45,910 nt of DNA from Abyssibius sp040880065 (lineage in GTDB: Bacteria; Pseudomonadota; Alphaproteobacteria; Rhodobacterales; Rhodobacteraceae), in the NCBI GenBank assembly GCA_040880065.1, contig JBBDJE010000012.1, positions 1 to 45,910 on the forward strand, given 5' to 3'. This document shows, one piece after another, positions 22,927 through 31,885 of this stretch. Every line of letters begins with the position of its first letter. The stretch's first letter is position 1. Below the pieces are notes generated by a model that was not told the DNA's origin, ran no database searches, and saw only the letters and a program-made list of their open reading frames with translations. The position numbers were made by a program, and so were the translations under genes.

Positions 22927-24878
22927 ACCCTGTATCGGTTGAAGCAATCGGCAATGTCGCCCGCATTACGCTAAATGCGCCGCCTGTAAACGCCGCAAGC
23001 CACGCGCTGCGCCAAGGGCTGTGGGATGCGGTTGAGACGATAGAGGCCAATCCGGATATCAGCGCGGTTTTGCTTATCGGCGCGGGGCGGGGCTTTTGCG
23101 CGGGGGCCGATATTAGCGAGTTTGGCAAACCTGCACTTGCGCCGCTGCTGGGCGAACTTCTCGCAAAAATTGCCGCCGCGCGCACCCCGTGGTTGGCGGC
23201 AATGCACGGCATGGCGCTTGGCGGCGGGCTGGAGCTGGCACTGGCCTGCCATGCCCGCATTGCCACGCCTGATTGCATGCTTGGCCTGCCGGAGGTTTCG
23301 CTCGGCCTCATCCCCGGTGCGGGCGGCACGCTTCGTTTGCCGCGCGTGGTTGGTGTGGCACAGGCGGTAGAAATGATCTGCATTGGCAAGCCTGTGAGCG
23401 GCAGTCAGGCCGCCGAATTGGGGCTGGTCGACAAAATATCCGAAGACCTGCCCGCTGACGCGCTGGCTTTTGCGCAATCCATCGCCTCGCGCGGCATTGC
23501 ATCAGCCAAAATACCAACCCCTCCGCGTGCGGGCTCAGAGCCGCTCGACTGGGATGCGCTCAAAAACGCTATAAGGCAAAAATCACGCGGCCAAACCGCC
23601 CCGCTCGTGGCACTTGATACCATCAAAACCGGTCTCGCCTTGCCCGATGAGAAGGCGCTGGCACAGGAGCGCGCGGCCTTTATTTCCCTGCGCGACGGCC
23701 CGGAATCCGCCGCTTTGCGCCATTTGTTTCGCGCCGAACGCGCCGCCGCCCGCCCCAAACAGCTTGGTAATGCAACCTCGCGCGATATTGTGCAAACCGG
23801 CGTAATCGGCGGTGGCACCATGGGCAGCGGCATTGCCACAGCCCTGTTGTTGGCGGGCTATCCGGTCACGATGGTGGAGCGCGACGGGCAAGCCGCCGCA
23901 AGGGGCGCGGCATGTGTTGAAAGCAACCTTGCAGCCGCACAAGCGCGCGGGCTTATCCCGTCTGCGACCGCACTTTTGCAAGACTTTCAGACCAGCACCG
24001 GCTATGCCGCCCTCGCCGCTGCCGATCTTGTCATCGAGGCGGTGTTTGAAGATTTCGATGTCAAACATGCAGTGTTTTCAGCGCTGGAAACCCATTGCGC
24101 GCCCGATGCGGTTTTGGCCAGCAATACATCCTATCTCGACCTTGATGCGCTCGCCCAAACCCTCACCCATCCTGGCCGCCTGTTGGGGCTGCATTTTTTC
24201 GCGCCTGCCCATATCATGAAACTTCTGGAGGTGGTTGAAACCGCCGCCACCACGCCAAAAACCCTTGCAACCGGCTTTGCGCTGGCCAAACGCCTTGGCA
24301 AGGTTGCCGTGCGCGCCGGTGTATGCGACGGGTTTATCGGCAACCGCATCATGTCGGCCTATCGGCGCGCCTGCGAATACTGTCTGGCCGATGGTGCCAG
24401 CCCCGCAGATATTGATGCCGCCATGCGCGATTTCGGCCTGCCCATGGGCGTGTTTGAAATGCAGGATCTTTCGGGGCTGGATATTTCCTATGCCATGCGC
24501 AAACGTCAGGCCGCCACGCGCGATGCAAACCAACGCTACATTCCCATTGCCGACTGGCTGGTTGAGGCGGGCCGTCTGGGGCGCAAAACCAAGGCCGGGT
24601 GGTATGCCTACCCCGATGGCAAAACCGCCACAGCGGCACCGGAAACCGAGGCGCTCATCACCCGATATCGTGCGCAAGCTGGAATCACCCCGCAGCCCTT
24701 TTCACCTGACGAGATCATGGCCCGCATTCTTGGGGCCATGCAAAGCGAGGGCCGCGCCATTCTGGCCGAAGGCATTGCCAACAGCCCTGATGATATCGAC
24801 GTGGTAATGGTCAACGGCTACGGCTTTCCACGTTGGCGCGGCGGGCCAATGTGGATGCTTGCCCATCCTGATGCCTGA
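22914..24878 (+). CDS. Fused enoyl-CoA hydratase / 3-hydroxyacyl-CoA dehydrogenase
   Basis: A 654-residue two-domain protein of the FadB/FadJ type. The hydratase half (about 1-190) keeps both catalytic glutamates, E107 in GGGLELALA and E127 in GLPEVSLG. The dehydrogenase half has the NAD motif VIGGGTMGSG (near 297-306), and LHFFAPAHIMKLLEVV with the catalytic histidine. It would hydrate and oxidise CoA intermediates from the anthranilate ring. It is coupled to the formamidase gene by a 13-bp overlap and is co-located with the abm genes. No thiolase gene accompanies it in the window. Confidence 0.93.
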   Translation: MAGLNPVSVEAIGNVARITLNAPPVNAASHALRQGLWDAVETIEANPDISAVLLIGAGRGFCAGADISEFGKPALAPLLGELLAKIAAARTPWLAAMHGMALGGGLELALACHARIATPDCMLGLPEVSLGLIPGAGGTLRLPRVVGVAQAVEMICIGKPVSGSQAAELGLVDKISEDLPADALAFAQSIASRGIASAKIPTPPRAGSEPLDWDALKNAIRQKSRGQTAPLVALDTIKTGLALPDEKALAQERAAFISLRDGPESAALRHLFRAERAAARPKQLGNATSRDIVQTGVIGGGTMGSGIATALLLAGYPVTMVERDGQAAARGAACVESNLAAAQARGLIPSATALLQDFQTSTGYAALAAADLVIEAVFEDFDVKHAVFSALETHCAPDAVLASNTSYLDLDALAQTLTHPGRLLGLHFFAPAHIMKLLEVVETAATTPKTLATGFALAKRLGKVAVRAGVCDGFIGNRIMSAYRRACEYCLADGASPADIDAAMRDFGLPMGVFEMQDLSGLDISYAMRKRQAATRDANQRYIPIADWLVEAGRLGRKTKAGWYAYPDGKTATAAPETEALITRYRAQAGITPQPFSPDEIMARILGAMQSEGRAILAEGIANSPDDIDVVMVNGYGFPRWRGGPMWMLAHPDA

Positions 24879-25130
24879 ATGCGCGCTGCACCCAGCACCT
24901 TTGCGGCGCTTGACGAGCCCACCGGGTGCTGCGCAATCTGCGCGTGAGCTAAACAGGCACTGCATGAACCATATGACCCGAACTGCCGCCCCGCGTCGCG
25001 GGAGCTATGAAACCCGCAACAGGTTGCACATGAGCTTGCGCAATTCGCCCAGCCAGCGGCATCGCACCAATTCCTGCTTGCATGCTAATTCCTGCTTGCA
25101 TGCCAATTCCTGCTTGCAAGGCGGTGCCTC
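24879..25130. other. Intergenic region between the dehydrogenase fusion and the DMT transporter gene
   Basis: About 250 bp without a convincing gene. Short open frames exist on both strands, but they have poor start signals and unlikely composition. The only clear structure is the 18-bp tandem repeat at its right end. No strong intrinsic terminator is seen after the upstream gene. Confidence 0.6.
25069..25122. repeat. Three tandem 18-bp repeats upstream of the DMT transporter gene
   Basis: Unit AATTCCTGCTTGCATGCY occurs at 25069-25086, 25087-25104 and 25105-25122. The first two differ at one base and the third diverges only in its last four. The array ends 8 bp before the GTG start codon at 25131, so it forms the 5' leader or promoter-proximal region of that gene. 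The last copy runs into the AAGG ribosome binding site. Confidence 0.9.
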
Positions 25131-26024
25131 GTGCAGAGGTTAGGGCCGTTTGGCCCTGCACTTGTGCTGGCGCTTACGCTGGCAATCTGGGCAAGCTTTC
25201 TTGTGTCTGCCCGCGCAGCGGTTGGCCAGAATTTCGGGCCAATCGAAGTGGGGCTGATGCGCTTTGGCACTGCCGCCATTCTGTTCGCGCCGGTGTTGCT
25301 GCGCCACGGCATTCTGCCGAAGGGCCAAAACTGGCTGGATGTTGTGTTGATCGCCTTTGTCGGCGGTTTCGGGTTTGTGCTTTTGCTGGTTGGCGGGCTG
25401 AGCTTTGCGCCGGTGGCCGATAGCGGCATTTTCGCCCCGTCCATGCTGCCGGTTTGGGTGGCGGGGATGAGTGCGATTTTTCTGGCCGAGAAGTTCAGCC
25501 GCGCGCGCCTTGTCGGCCTGTGCCTCATCATTTTCGGCGCTTTGGCTGTGGGCGGATACGAGGCGATCATTCAGGCGGAGGATGGCCGCTGGCGCGGGCA
25601 TTTGCTGTTTTTAGGCGCATCGGGCTGCTGGGCGGCCTATACGGTGCGGTTCCGCGCCCGCGCCCTGCCCGTTGTGCCGACCGCGGCAATGATGGTGTTT
25701 TGGTCCGCCCTCGCCTTTCTGGTGGCCGGGCTGGTCAGGGGGATGCATTTTTCTGGCATCCCCGCGCAAACCCTTGCGCTGCAAATCCTGCTGCAAGGTG
25801 TGCTGTCGGGGTTTTTGGCAACCTTTACCTACCTTTATTGCGTTCAGTATTTTGGGGCGGCCAAAACCGCCGCCTATGGCGCGCTTGTTCCGGTGCTTGC
25901 AGCACTCGGCGCATGGGTGTTTCTGGCCGAGCCGATTGGCCCGTTCAAAACCATCGGTATTCTGGTGGTTTGCGCCGGGGTTGCCTTGGCTTCAGGCGCG
26001 CTGTTTAAGCGCCGCGGCGAGTAA
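25131..26024 (+). CDS. DMT-superfamily (EamA) transporter
   Basis: A 297-residue inner-membrane protein with about ten hydrophobic helices arranged as two EamA repeats; LMRFG near residue 40 and the second-half AAKTAAYGALVPVLA segment are typical. It starts with GTG, with AAGG eight bases before. Members export metabolites or amino acids, and the substrate is unknown. Its 3' end overlaps the end of aroB by 33 bp in convergent orientation. Whether it is cotranscribed with the upstream catabolic pair is unclear because of the 250-bp gap. Confidence 0.86.
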   Translation: MQRLGPFGPALVLALTLAIWASFLVSARAAVGQNFGPIEVGLMRFGTAAILFAPVLLRHGILPKGQNWLDVVLIAFVGGFGFVLLLVGGLSFAPVADSGIFAPSMLPVWVAGMSAIFLAEKFSRARLVGLCLIIFGALAVGGYEAIIQAEDGRWRGHLLFLGASGCWAAYTVRFRARALPVVPTAAMMVFWSALAFLVAGLVRGMHFSGIPAQTLALQILLQGVLSGFLATFTYLYCVQYFGAAKTAAYGALVPVLAALGAWVFLAEPIGPFKTIGILVVCAGVALASGALFKRRGE

Positions 26025-27110
26025 TTCGCGCACCGCGCCGGTTTCAACATCACGCGCCACAAATGCTTGGCCAATGCCGCGCGCCAGAATAAATGCGATG
26101 CGCCCGTCGACGACCTTTTTATCTTGGCTCATAAGCTCCAGAAGCCCGCCCGCGTCGGGCAGATCTCCGGCTATATCGGCAAGGTCGCGCTTCATGCCCA
26201 TGGCCTGCAAATGCGCGCGCAAGCGGCTCGGGGCTTCCTGGCTGCACAGGCCGAGCTTTTGCGAAAGCTCAAAGGCCAGCGCGCAGCCAATGGCAACACC
26301 TTCGCCATGCAACAGGCGCGCCGAGTAGCCCGTGGCCGCCTCAAGCGCGTGGCCGAATGTATGGCCAAGGTTCAGCAAGGCGCGCTCGCCATGCTCATGC
26401 TCGTCGGCCACAACAATATCGGCCTTCATCTGGCAGGCTTTGGCAACGGCCTCGATCCGCGCCGCACCATCGCCCGCTGCCAATGCGGGGCCGTTATCCT
26501 CCAGCCAGCTGAAAAACCCCGCATCGCCTAGCAGCCCGTATTTGACAACCTCGCCATAGCCCGCCAGAAAGTCGCGCGCCGCAAGGGTGGCCAGCACGTC
26601 GATATCGGCCAGCACAAAGCGCGGCTGGTGGAACGCCCCGATCAGGTTTTTGCCTTGTGGCGAGTTGATACCGGTTTTACCACCGACCGAACTGTCGACC
26701 TGTGCCAAAAGGCTGGTGGGAATTTGCACAAACGCCACGCCGCGCCGCAAAATCGCCGCCGCAAAGCCGACCAGATCACCAATGACACCGCCGCCAAACG
26801 CCACAACAACATCGCCACGCTCGGCGCGCTGTTCAAGCAGCCATTCCACAACAACCTGCAACTGCGCCCAGCTTTTGCTGCCCTCGCCCGGTGGCAGGCT
26901 CAGCACGACGGCCTGCACGCTATCGGCTGCCAGCCCGGCTTGCAGGGCTTTGAGGTGCAACGCGGCCACGCGGTCTTCGGTTACCACAAACACCTTTTTG
27001 CGGCGCAGGAACGGCGCCAGATGCGCGCCTGCCTGTGCCAGCAACCCCGGGCCGATGGTAATATCATAGGCGCGCGCGCCCAGCGGCACATGGATGGTTT
27101 TAGTGCTCAT
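25992..27110 (-). CDS. aroB: 3-dehydroquinate synthase
   Basis: A 372-residue NAD- and metal-dependent enzyme that converts DAHP to 3-dehydroquinate in the shikimate pathway. GGGVIGDLVGFAAA is the NAD-binding signature, and SSVGGKTGIN and the NLGHTFGHALE metal-site segment are conserved. The start MSTKTIHV at 27110 overlaps the aroK stop by 11 bp, the usual aroK-aroB coupling. The 33-bp overlap with the convergent transporter gene is unusual for a housekeeping gene. Confidence 0.97.
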   Translation of the reverse strand: MSTKTIHVPLGARAYDITIGPGLLAQAGAHLAPFLRRKKVFVVTEDRVAALHLKALQAGLAADSVQAVVLSLPPGEGSKSWAQLQVVVEWLLEQRAERGDVVVAFGGGVIGDLVGFAAAILRRGVAFVQIPTSLLAQVDSSVGGKTGINSPQGKNLIGAFHQPRFVLADIDVLATLAARDFLAGYGEVVKYGLLGDAGFFSWLEDNGPALAAGDGAARIEAVAKACQMKADIVVADEHEHGERALLNLGHTFGHALEAATGYSARLLHGEGVAIGCALAFELSQKLGLCSQEAPSRLRAHLQAMGMKRDLADIAGDLPDAGGLLELMSQDKKVVDGRIAFILARGIGQAFVARDVETGAVRELLAAALKQRA

Positions 27111-27669
27111 GGCTCGCCTTGCTTTGGGCCCGAAGCAGCGCAAGAATGTCTTGCACCACAACCTCGTGGGAATTGTCCATATGGCTTGTAACCTCGAAAT
27201 CTGCCTGAGCATAAGCAGCTTCACGGGTTTGAAGCAACTTCGCCAGCACAGCTTTGGGGTTATCCTGTTCAAGCAGCGGGCGCCCCGGACGGCTGCGCAC
27301 GCGCTCCCACAGGGTTTCCAGATCGGCGCGCAGCCAGATAGAGACACCATGGGCTGCAATTATTTCGCGGTTCTCAGCCGATACAAACGCCCCGCCGCCC
27401 GTGGCCAGCACATGCGGCGCGCTTTGCAACAAGCGCGCCAGCACACGACGCTCGCCATCGCGGAAATGCGGTTCGCCAAGGCTGGCAAAAATTTCAGGTA
27501 TCGCCATACCGGCAGCTTTGACGATTTCATCGTCGCTATCGACAAAGTCAACATGCAGCGCAGTGGCCAATCTTCGCCCCACGGTCGACTTGCCCGCACC
27601 CATCAGCCCCACAAGCACCAGTGTTTGGGTTAATCTGCCATCGGCAAGGATTGGCCGTTTTTCATCCAT
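27100..27669 (-). CDS. aroK: Shikimate kinase
   Basis: A 189-residue P-loop kinase that phosphorylates shikimate. GLMGAGKSTVGRRLA is the Walker A region, DSDDEI the shikimate-binding aspartates, GGGAF the substrate-contact glycines, and RPLL the lid arginine. The start at 27669 has GGAGG seven bases upstream, so the 14 extra residues possible upstream are not used. Operon with aroB. Confidence 0.97.
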   Translation of the reverse strand: MDEKRPILADGRLTQTLVLVGLMGAGKSTVGRRLATALHVDFVDSDDEIVKAAGMAIPEIFASLGEPHFRDGERRVLARLLQSAPHVLATGGGAFVSAENREIIAAHGVSIWLRADLETLWERVRSRPGRPLLEQDNPKAVLAKLLQTREAAYAQADFEVTSHMDNSHEVVVQDILALLRAQSKASHEH

Positions 27670-27841
27670 TACTTCGCCTCCACCGCCGGGAATGATTGCC
27701 GCCCAGCCCAATATTCGCTAAGCTTGGCGGCGCGCACGAGCCGGGGCAAACCCCGTCCATAATGAGCGTTTAACATTGTGGCCACGCATGGCAAGCCCCA
27801 TGGCAATTCCGGGCCACACCACTTGGGCAGAAAGAGCAGAC

Positions 27842-27979
27842 GTGTTGGGCAGGCTAATAAAATATCTCTTCGTTTTGGCTGTGTTGGGCGCAGCCCTTAC
27901 CGCAGGCTATGCGCTATTCTTTGAGTTGCCACCGCCGAGCCGCGAAATTACCGTGCCGGTGCAACCGGCCAGCCTGTAA
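27842..27979 (+). CDS. Small single-pass membrane protein
   Basis: A 45-residue protein if the GTG at 27842 is the start: one transmembrane helix (about residues 5-27) followed by a proline-rich periplasmic tail. Longer versions from ATG 27788 or 27800 lack ribosome binding sites. Its stop overlaps the next start as TAATG, so the two are coupled. Similar tiny membrane proteins occur at this place near xerD in related genomes as I recall them. The function is unknown. Confidence 0.62.
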   Translation: MLGRLIKYLFVLAVLGAALTAGYALFFELPPPSREITVPVQPASL

Positions 27980-29529
27980 TGCGCAGGGGCCTTGCCCTGA
28001 TATTTGCGCTATGCGCCGCACCGCTTGCGGCGCAGGCCCCAAGCTCGGCTATTGACTGGCTTTCAAACGCCATTGAGAACCCGCCGCGCTATTACATACC
28101 GCCACCCACACAATCGCGCCTGCCAGCCGATGATAGTGTGCGCATCACCCCGCTTGAAAACCTCGACCGCGAATCTGTGGGGCTTATCGCCCCGGCTTTG
28201 GCAGGGTTTTCACCCGATATGTGGGGCGATGCCGCCGCTGCCGACGCGATTGCGCGCATCTTGGGCTTTCGCCCTTCAGCCCTGCCCGAAGCCAACGCGC
28301 TGTTTCGCCGTCTCGTGCTGGCACAGGCCAACCCGCCTTTGGGGGCCGATGCCGCAACCAGCGTGCTTTTGGCGCGGGTCGACCAGCTTTTTGCCATGGG
28401 TGCCCTGGATGAGGCCGAAACCCTGATCGTTCTGGCCAATCCGGACGAGACAGAACTGTTCCGTCGCTGGTTTGAAATATCGCTTCTGGTGGGGCGCACG
28501 GTAGCGCCCTGCGAGGCTTTGCGCAAAACCCCAGCCTTGGCCGAAGACCTGTCGACCCGCGCCATCTGCCTTGCACGCGCAGGAGATTGGAACGCCGCGG
28601 CAACCTCGGTTTCGCTCGGTGCAGCCCTTGGCGAGATAGGTGAATCGCGGACCGAGCTGCTGATCCGCTTTCTTGATCCGGAGCTGTTTGAAGACGAGGG
28701 TTATCCCGCTTTTCCCCCGTCGATGACCCCGATAGACTTTGCCTTGCGCGAAGCGCTTGCCCTGCCGCGCCCTCTTGGCCGCATCGCGCCGCCCTATCTG
28801 TTTGTCGATCTGGCGCTCTCGACGCCGCTGCGTCAGCGCATGGAAGCGGCCGAGCGGCTGGTTGAAACCGCCGCCATTACCCCGCCGCTGCTTTTTGCCA
28901 TTTATCGTGGCGGCCGTCCGGCCTCGTCAGGGGGTATCTGGGGGCGTGCCGCCGCCGTGCAGGCGCTCGACATGGCCCTGTCGGAAGACGATGACACCGT
29001 GCTGGCACTGGCCGTTAACCTTGCCTATTCGGCGTTTGCCGAGCCGAGCCTGATGACGGCGATGGCCTATGAATTCGCTCCGCAACTGGCGGCACGCTCA
29101 CCCTCAGCCCCGCTTGAAACTGTGGCTCAAAGCATCCAGCGCCTGTTGCTTCTGGCCGGTGCCGATGCCCCACAATGGTATGAGCAGATGGCGCAGGACG
29201 ATACAGCGCTCGAACTTGCCCGCCGTATCTATATTGGCGAGCCGCTTGACGGCGAGAATGCCCCCAGCGCCCCGCTCATGCGCGGCATTTACGCAGCCTT
29301 TACAAGCCAGACGCCCGTTCATGCACATACCGCAACGGCGCTGGCGCTGCTGGAAGCGGGCCAGCAAGCCCCCGCCGTGCTGATGGCATTGGGCCTGCTC
29401 GCCGATGGCGCCGATACCGGCCCGGCCGATATCGCGCTTGGCCTGTGGCTGCTGCGCAAGGCCGGTCAGGAAAACCCGGCCCGCCGCCTTGCCGTGCAAT
29501 TGTTGTTGCTGGAACGGGCAGGCGCGTAA
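27979..29529 (+). CDS. Secreted hypothetical protein, alpha-helical repeat type
   Basis: A 516-residue protein with a Sec signal peptide ending at LAAQA (about residue 20). The rest is leucine- and alanine-rich with recurring short helical pairs, suggesting a TPR- or HEAT-like periplasmic scaffold. No catalytic motif is seen. It is coupled by TAATG junctions to the small membrane protein before it and to xerD after it, so the three form one operon. The function is unknown. Confidence 0.82.
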   Translation: MRRGLALIFALCAAPLAAQAPSSAIDWLSNAIENPPRYYIPPPTQSRLPADDSVRITPLENLDRESVGLIAPALAGFSPDMWGDAAAADAIARILGFRPSALPEANALFRRLVLAQANPPLGADAATSVLLARVDQLFAMGALDEAETLIVLANPDETELFRRWFEISLLVGRTVAPCEALRKTPALAEDLSTRAICLARAGDWNAAATSVSLGAALGEIGESRTELLIRFLDPELFEDEGYPAFPPSMTPIDFALREALALPRPLGRIAPPYLFVDLALSTPLRQRMEAAERLVETAAITPPLLFAIYRGGRPASSGGIWGRAAAVQALDMALSEDDDTVLALAVNLAYSAFAEPSLMTAMAYEFAPQLAARSPSAPLETVAQSIQRLLLLAGADAPQWYEQMAQDDTALELARRIYIGEPLDGENAPSAPLMRGIYAAFTSQTPVHAHTATALALLEAGQQAPAVLMALGLLADGADTGPADIALGLWLLRKAGQENPARRLAVQLLLLERAGA

Positions 29530-30434
29530 TGGCCAGTGGCGCGCATTGGATTGAAGCCTTTCTGTCGGCCATCGCCGCCGAAGCCGGTGCCGCCGCCAAT
29601 ACATTGGCCGCCTATCGCCACGACCTTGACGATTTTGCCGGCCATATCGGCACAATCGGACTGGAAACCGCCAGCCGTTCCGATGTTGAAAACTACCTTT
29701 CAACCCTTGCCAGCAACGGTCTGGCCACCAGCACGCGGGCGCGCAGGCTGTCATCCATCCGGCAGTTTTACCGGTTCGTGTTTCAGGAAGGCTGGCGCAG
29801 CGACAATCCCGCAGGCGAATTGCGCGGCCCCGGTGCCAGCACACGCCTGCCAAAAACCTTAACGCTGGACGAGGTTGAAGCCCTGCTCGCCGCCGCGCGC
29901 ATGTTTGGGCGCACTGCGCATGAACGGCTGCGCAACGCCTGCTTGTTCGAGTTGCTTTATGCCACGGGAATGCGGGTTTCCGAACTGGTCGCCCTGCCCG
30001 ACAGTTCGGCGCGCGGCAACCCTGCCATGCTGCTGGTGCGCGGCAAGGGCGGGCGCGAACGCATGGTGCCGCTGTCGCCCCCCGCCCAAGGCGCATTGGC
30101 CGAATGGTTGGTGGCGCGCGATCTGCAACTGGCTGAAAAGCACCAAAAATCCCGTGCGCTGTTCCCGTCGCGTGCCAAGGCCGGGCACCTTACACGCGTG
30201 GGTTTTTTCCTTTTGCTGAAAGAGGTTGCTTTGGCCGCCGGGCTGAACCCCGAAAAGCTTTCGCCCCATACGTTGCGCCATGCTTTTGCCACGCATCTGC
30301 TGGCCAATGGTGCCGATTTGCGCAGTATTCAAATGCTGCTTGGCCATGCCGATGTTTCAACCACCGAGATTTATACGCATGTGCTGGATGAAAACCTCAA
30401 AAACCTTGTGCTCACAAAGCACCCGCTGGCCTGA
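29529..30434 (+). CDS. xerD: Tyrosine recombinase XerD
   Basis: A 301-residue tyrosine recombinase with an N-terminal SAM-like core-binding domain (about 1-90) and a C-terminal catalytic domain. The catalytic set is complete: R149, K173, H247, R250, H273 and nucleophile Y282. The length and lack of extensions fit the chromosome-dimer resolvase rather than a phage integrase, as does its stable housekeeping neighbourhood. The start MASGAHW is coupled to the upstream stop by TAATG. Confidence 0.93.
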   Translation: MASGAHWIEAFLSAIAAEAGAAANTLAAYRHDLDDFAGHIGTIGLETASRSDVENYLSTLASNGLATSTRARRLSSIRQFYRFVFQEGWRSDNPAGELRGPGASTRLPKTLTLDEVEALLAAARMFGRTAHERLRNACLFELLYATGMRVSELVALPDSSARGNPAMLLVRGKGGRERMVPLSPPAQGALAEWLVARDLQLAEKHQKSRALFPSRAKAGHLTRVGFFLLLKEVALAAGLNPEKLSPHTLRHAFATHLLANGADLRSIQMLLGHADVSTTEIYTHVLDENLKNLVLTKHPLA

Positions 30435-30443
30435 ACCGTCACC

Positions 30444-30472
30444 TTGCGATTTGCGCCGCCCGCCCCCATAAA
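30444..30472 (+). promoter_or_regulatory. Sigma70-type promoter of the CorC/HlyC-like gene
   Basis: TTGCGA (30444-30449) and CATAAA (30467-30472) with a 17-bp spacer, in the gap after xerD. An AAGGA ribosome binding site follows, 37 bp before the ATG at 30509. Confidence 0.5.
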
Positions 30473-30508
30473 GACAACAGTTTCAATTATTCTCAAGGAC
30501 AGCCCCAT

Positions 30509-31825
30509 ATGCCAACGACCGCTGGCGAGATTGTAATTTTTGACAGCACAACATGGATTACCCTGGCTGTAATTCTGGTGCTTTTGATGCTTTCGGCGTT
30601 CTTTTCCGGCTCTGAAACAGCGCTGACAGCGGCAAGCCGTGGCAAGCTGCGCGCGCAAGCCGACAAGAAAAACCGCGGCGCGGAACGTGCCTTGGCGCTT
30701 ACCGAAGATAGCGAGCGGCTGATCGGTTCGATTTTGCTGGGCAATAACCTTGTGAATATTCTGGCCACCTCGCTGGCAACATCGCTGTTCACCAGCCTGT
30801 TCGGCGATTCCGGCGTTGTTATCGCAACGGGCATTATGACCGTGCTTGTGCTGGTTTTTGCCGAGGTGATGCCCAAAACCTACGCCATTACCAATGCCGA
30901 GCTTGCCGCAACCCGCGTGGCGGCCCCGGTGTCGGTTGTTGTGCGTGTGCTGGCGCCTATCGTGTCTGCCGTGCGGGTGCTGGTGCGGCTATTGCTTCGT
31001 TTGATAGGCGTGCGCACTGACCCGAATGCGCATGTGCTGGCCCATGAAGAAATTGCCGGCGCAATTGCGCTGCACCATTCCGAAGGTGGCGTGGAAAAAG
31101 ACGACCGTGACAGGCTGCTTGGCGCGCTGGATTTGAAAAATCGTGTGGTTGAAGAAATTATGCTACACCGTTCTAATATAGAGATGATTGACGCTGACGC
31201 ACCGCCAGAAGAGATACTGTCGCAGTGCCTCGCTTCATCTTATACGCGCATTCCGGTTTATCGGGGCGAGCCTGAAAACGTTGTCGGCGTGGTCCATGCC
31301 AAAGACCTGCTGCGTGCGGTTAACGACCTTGTGCGCAACACCGACAAGGGGCTGGCCGATATTGAAAATTTCAACGTGATGGGCGTGGCGATGGCGCCAT
31401 ATTTCATTCCCGACACAACAACGCTCGACGAGCAAATGCGCGAATTTCTGCGCCGCCGCACGCATTTTGCGCTGGTTGTTGATGAATATGGTAGCCTGCG
31501 CGGCCTCATCACGCTTGAGGATATTCTGGAAGAAATCGTTGGTGAAATTGCCGACGAGCATGACATTGAAGAAATCGAGGTTGACCGCCAGTCCGACGGC
31601 ACGGTGATTGTGGAAGGCAGTATGACCATCCGTGACCTCAATCGCGCCTGTGAATGGTCGCTGCCCGATGACGAGGCGAATACCGTCGCCGGATTGGTGA
31701 TCCACGAAGCCCGCATGATCCCCGCCGAGGGGCAGGTTTTCGTGTTCCACGGCTTCCGCTTCGAGGTGCTGAAACGCAAAAGCAACCGCATTACCAGCCT
31801 GCGGCTGAGGCACCTAGATGGCTAG
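30509..31825 (+). CDS. CorC/HlyC-family (CNNM-CBS) membrane protein
   Basis: A 438-residue protein with an N-terminal CNNM/DUF21 domain of three to four helices (about residues 12-190, with FFSGSETALTAAS), a CBS pair (about 205-330), and a CorC_HlyC domain at the C-terminus (about 345-430). Members are linked to magnesium and cobalt homeostasis and were once called hemolysins. The function is assigned by family. A strong terminator follows directly. Confidence 0.9.
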   Translation: MPTTAGEIVIFDSTTWITLAVILVLLMLSAFFSGSETALTAASRGKLRAQADKKNRGAERALALTEDSERLIGSILLGNNLVNILATSLATSLFTSLFGDSGVVIATGIMTVLVLVFAEVMPKTYAITNAELAATRVAAPVSVVVRVLAPIVSAVRVLVRLLLRLIGVRTDPNAHVLAHEEIAGAIALHHSEGGVEKDDRDRLLGALDLKNRVVEEIMLHRSNIEMIDADAPPEEILSQCLASSYTRIPVYRGEPENVVGVVHAKDLLRAVNDLVRNTDKGLADIENFNVMGVAMAPYFIPDTTTLDEQMREFLRRRTHFALVVDEYGSLRGLITLEDILEEIVGEIADEHDIEEIEVDRQSDGTVIVEGSMTIRDLNRACEWSLPDDEANTVAGLVIHEARMIPAEGQVFVFHGFRFEVLKRKSNRITSLRLRHLDG

Positions 31826-31842
31826 GGCTGCGCGGTTTGCTG

Positions 31843-31871
31843 CGCCGGATGCCTCCGGCGGGGATATTTTT
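31843..31871 (+). terminator. Intrinsic terminator after the CorC/HlyC-like gene
   Basis: A perfect 7-bp stem CGCCGGA/TCCGGCG with loop TGCC (31843-31860) is followed by GGGATATTTTT. It also lies at the end of the convergent HerA-like gene. Confidence 0.75.
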
Positions 31872-31885
31872 GAACAAAAGATGGG

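Noticed and set aside
25069..25122. CRISPR array
   Set aside because: Copies are contiguous with no spacers, and no cas genes are present.
24859..25143. Plus-strand open frame of 94 codons across the 18-bp repeats
   Set aside because: It starts inside the dehydrogenase fusion gene, has unusual composition, and its only regular part is the DNA repeat read as TNSCLHA. No start signal.
29529..30434. XerD as an integrase of an island
   Set aside because: Its length, complete Xer motifs and operon with housekeeping-type genes fit XerD. There is no tRNA, repeat pair or cargo nearby.
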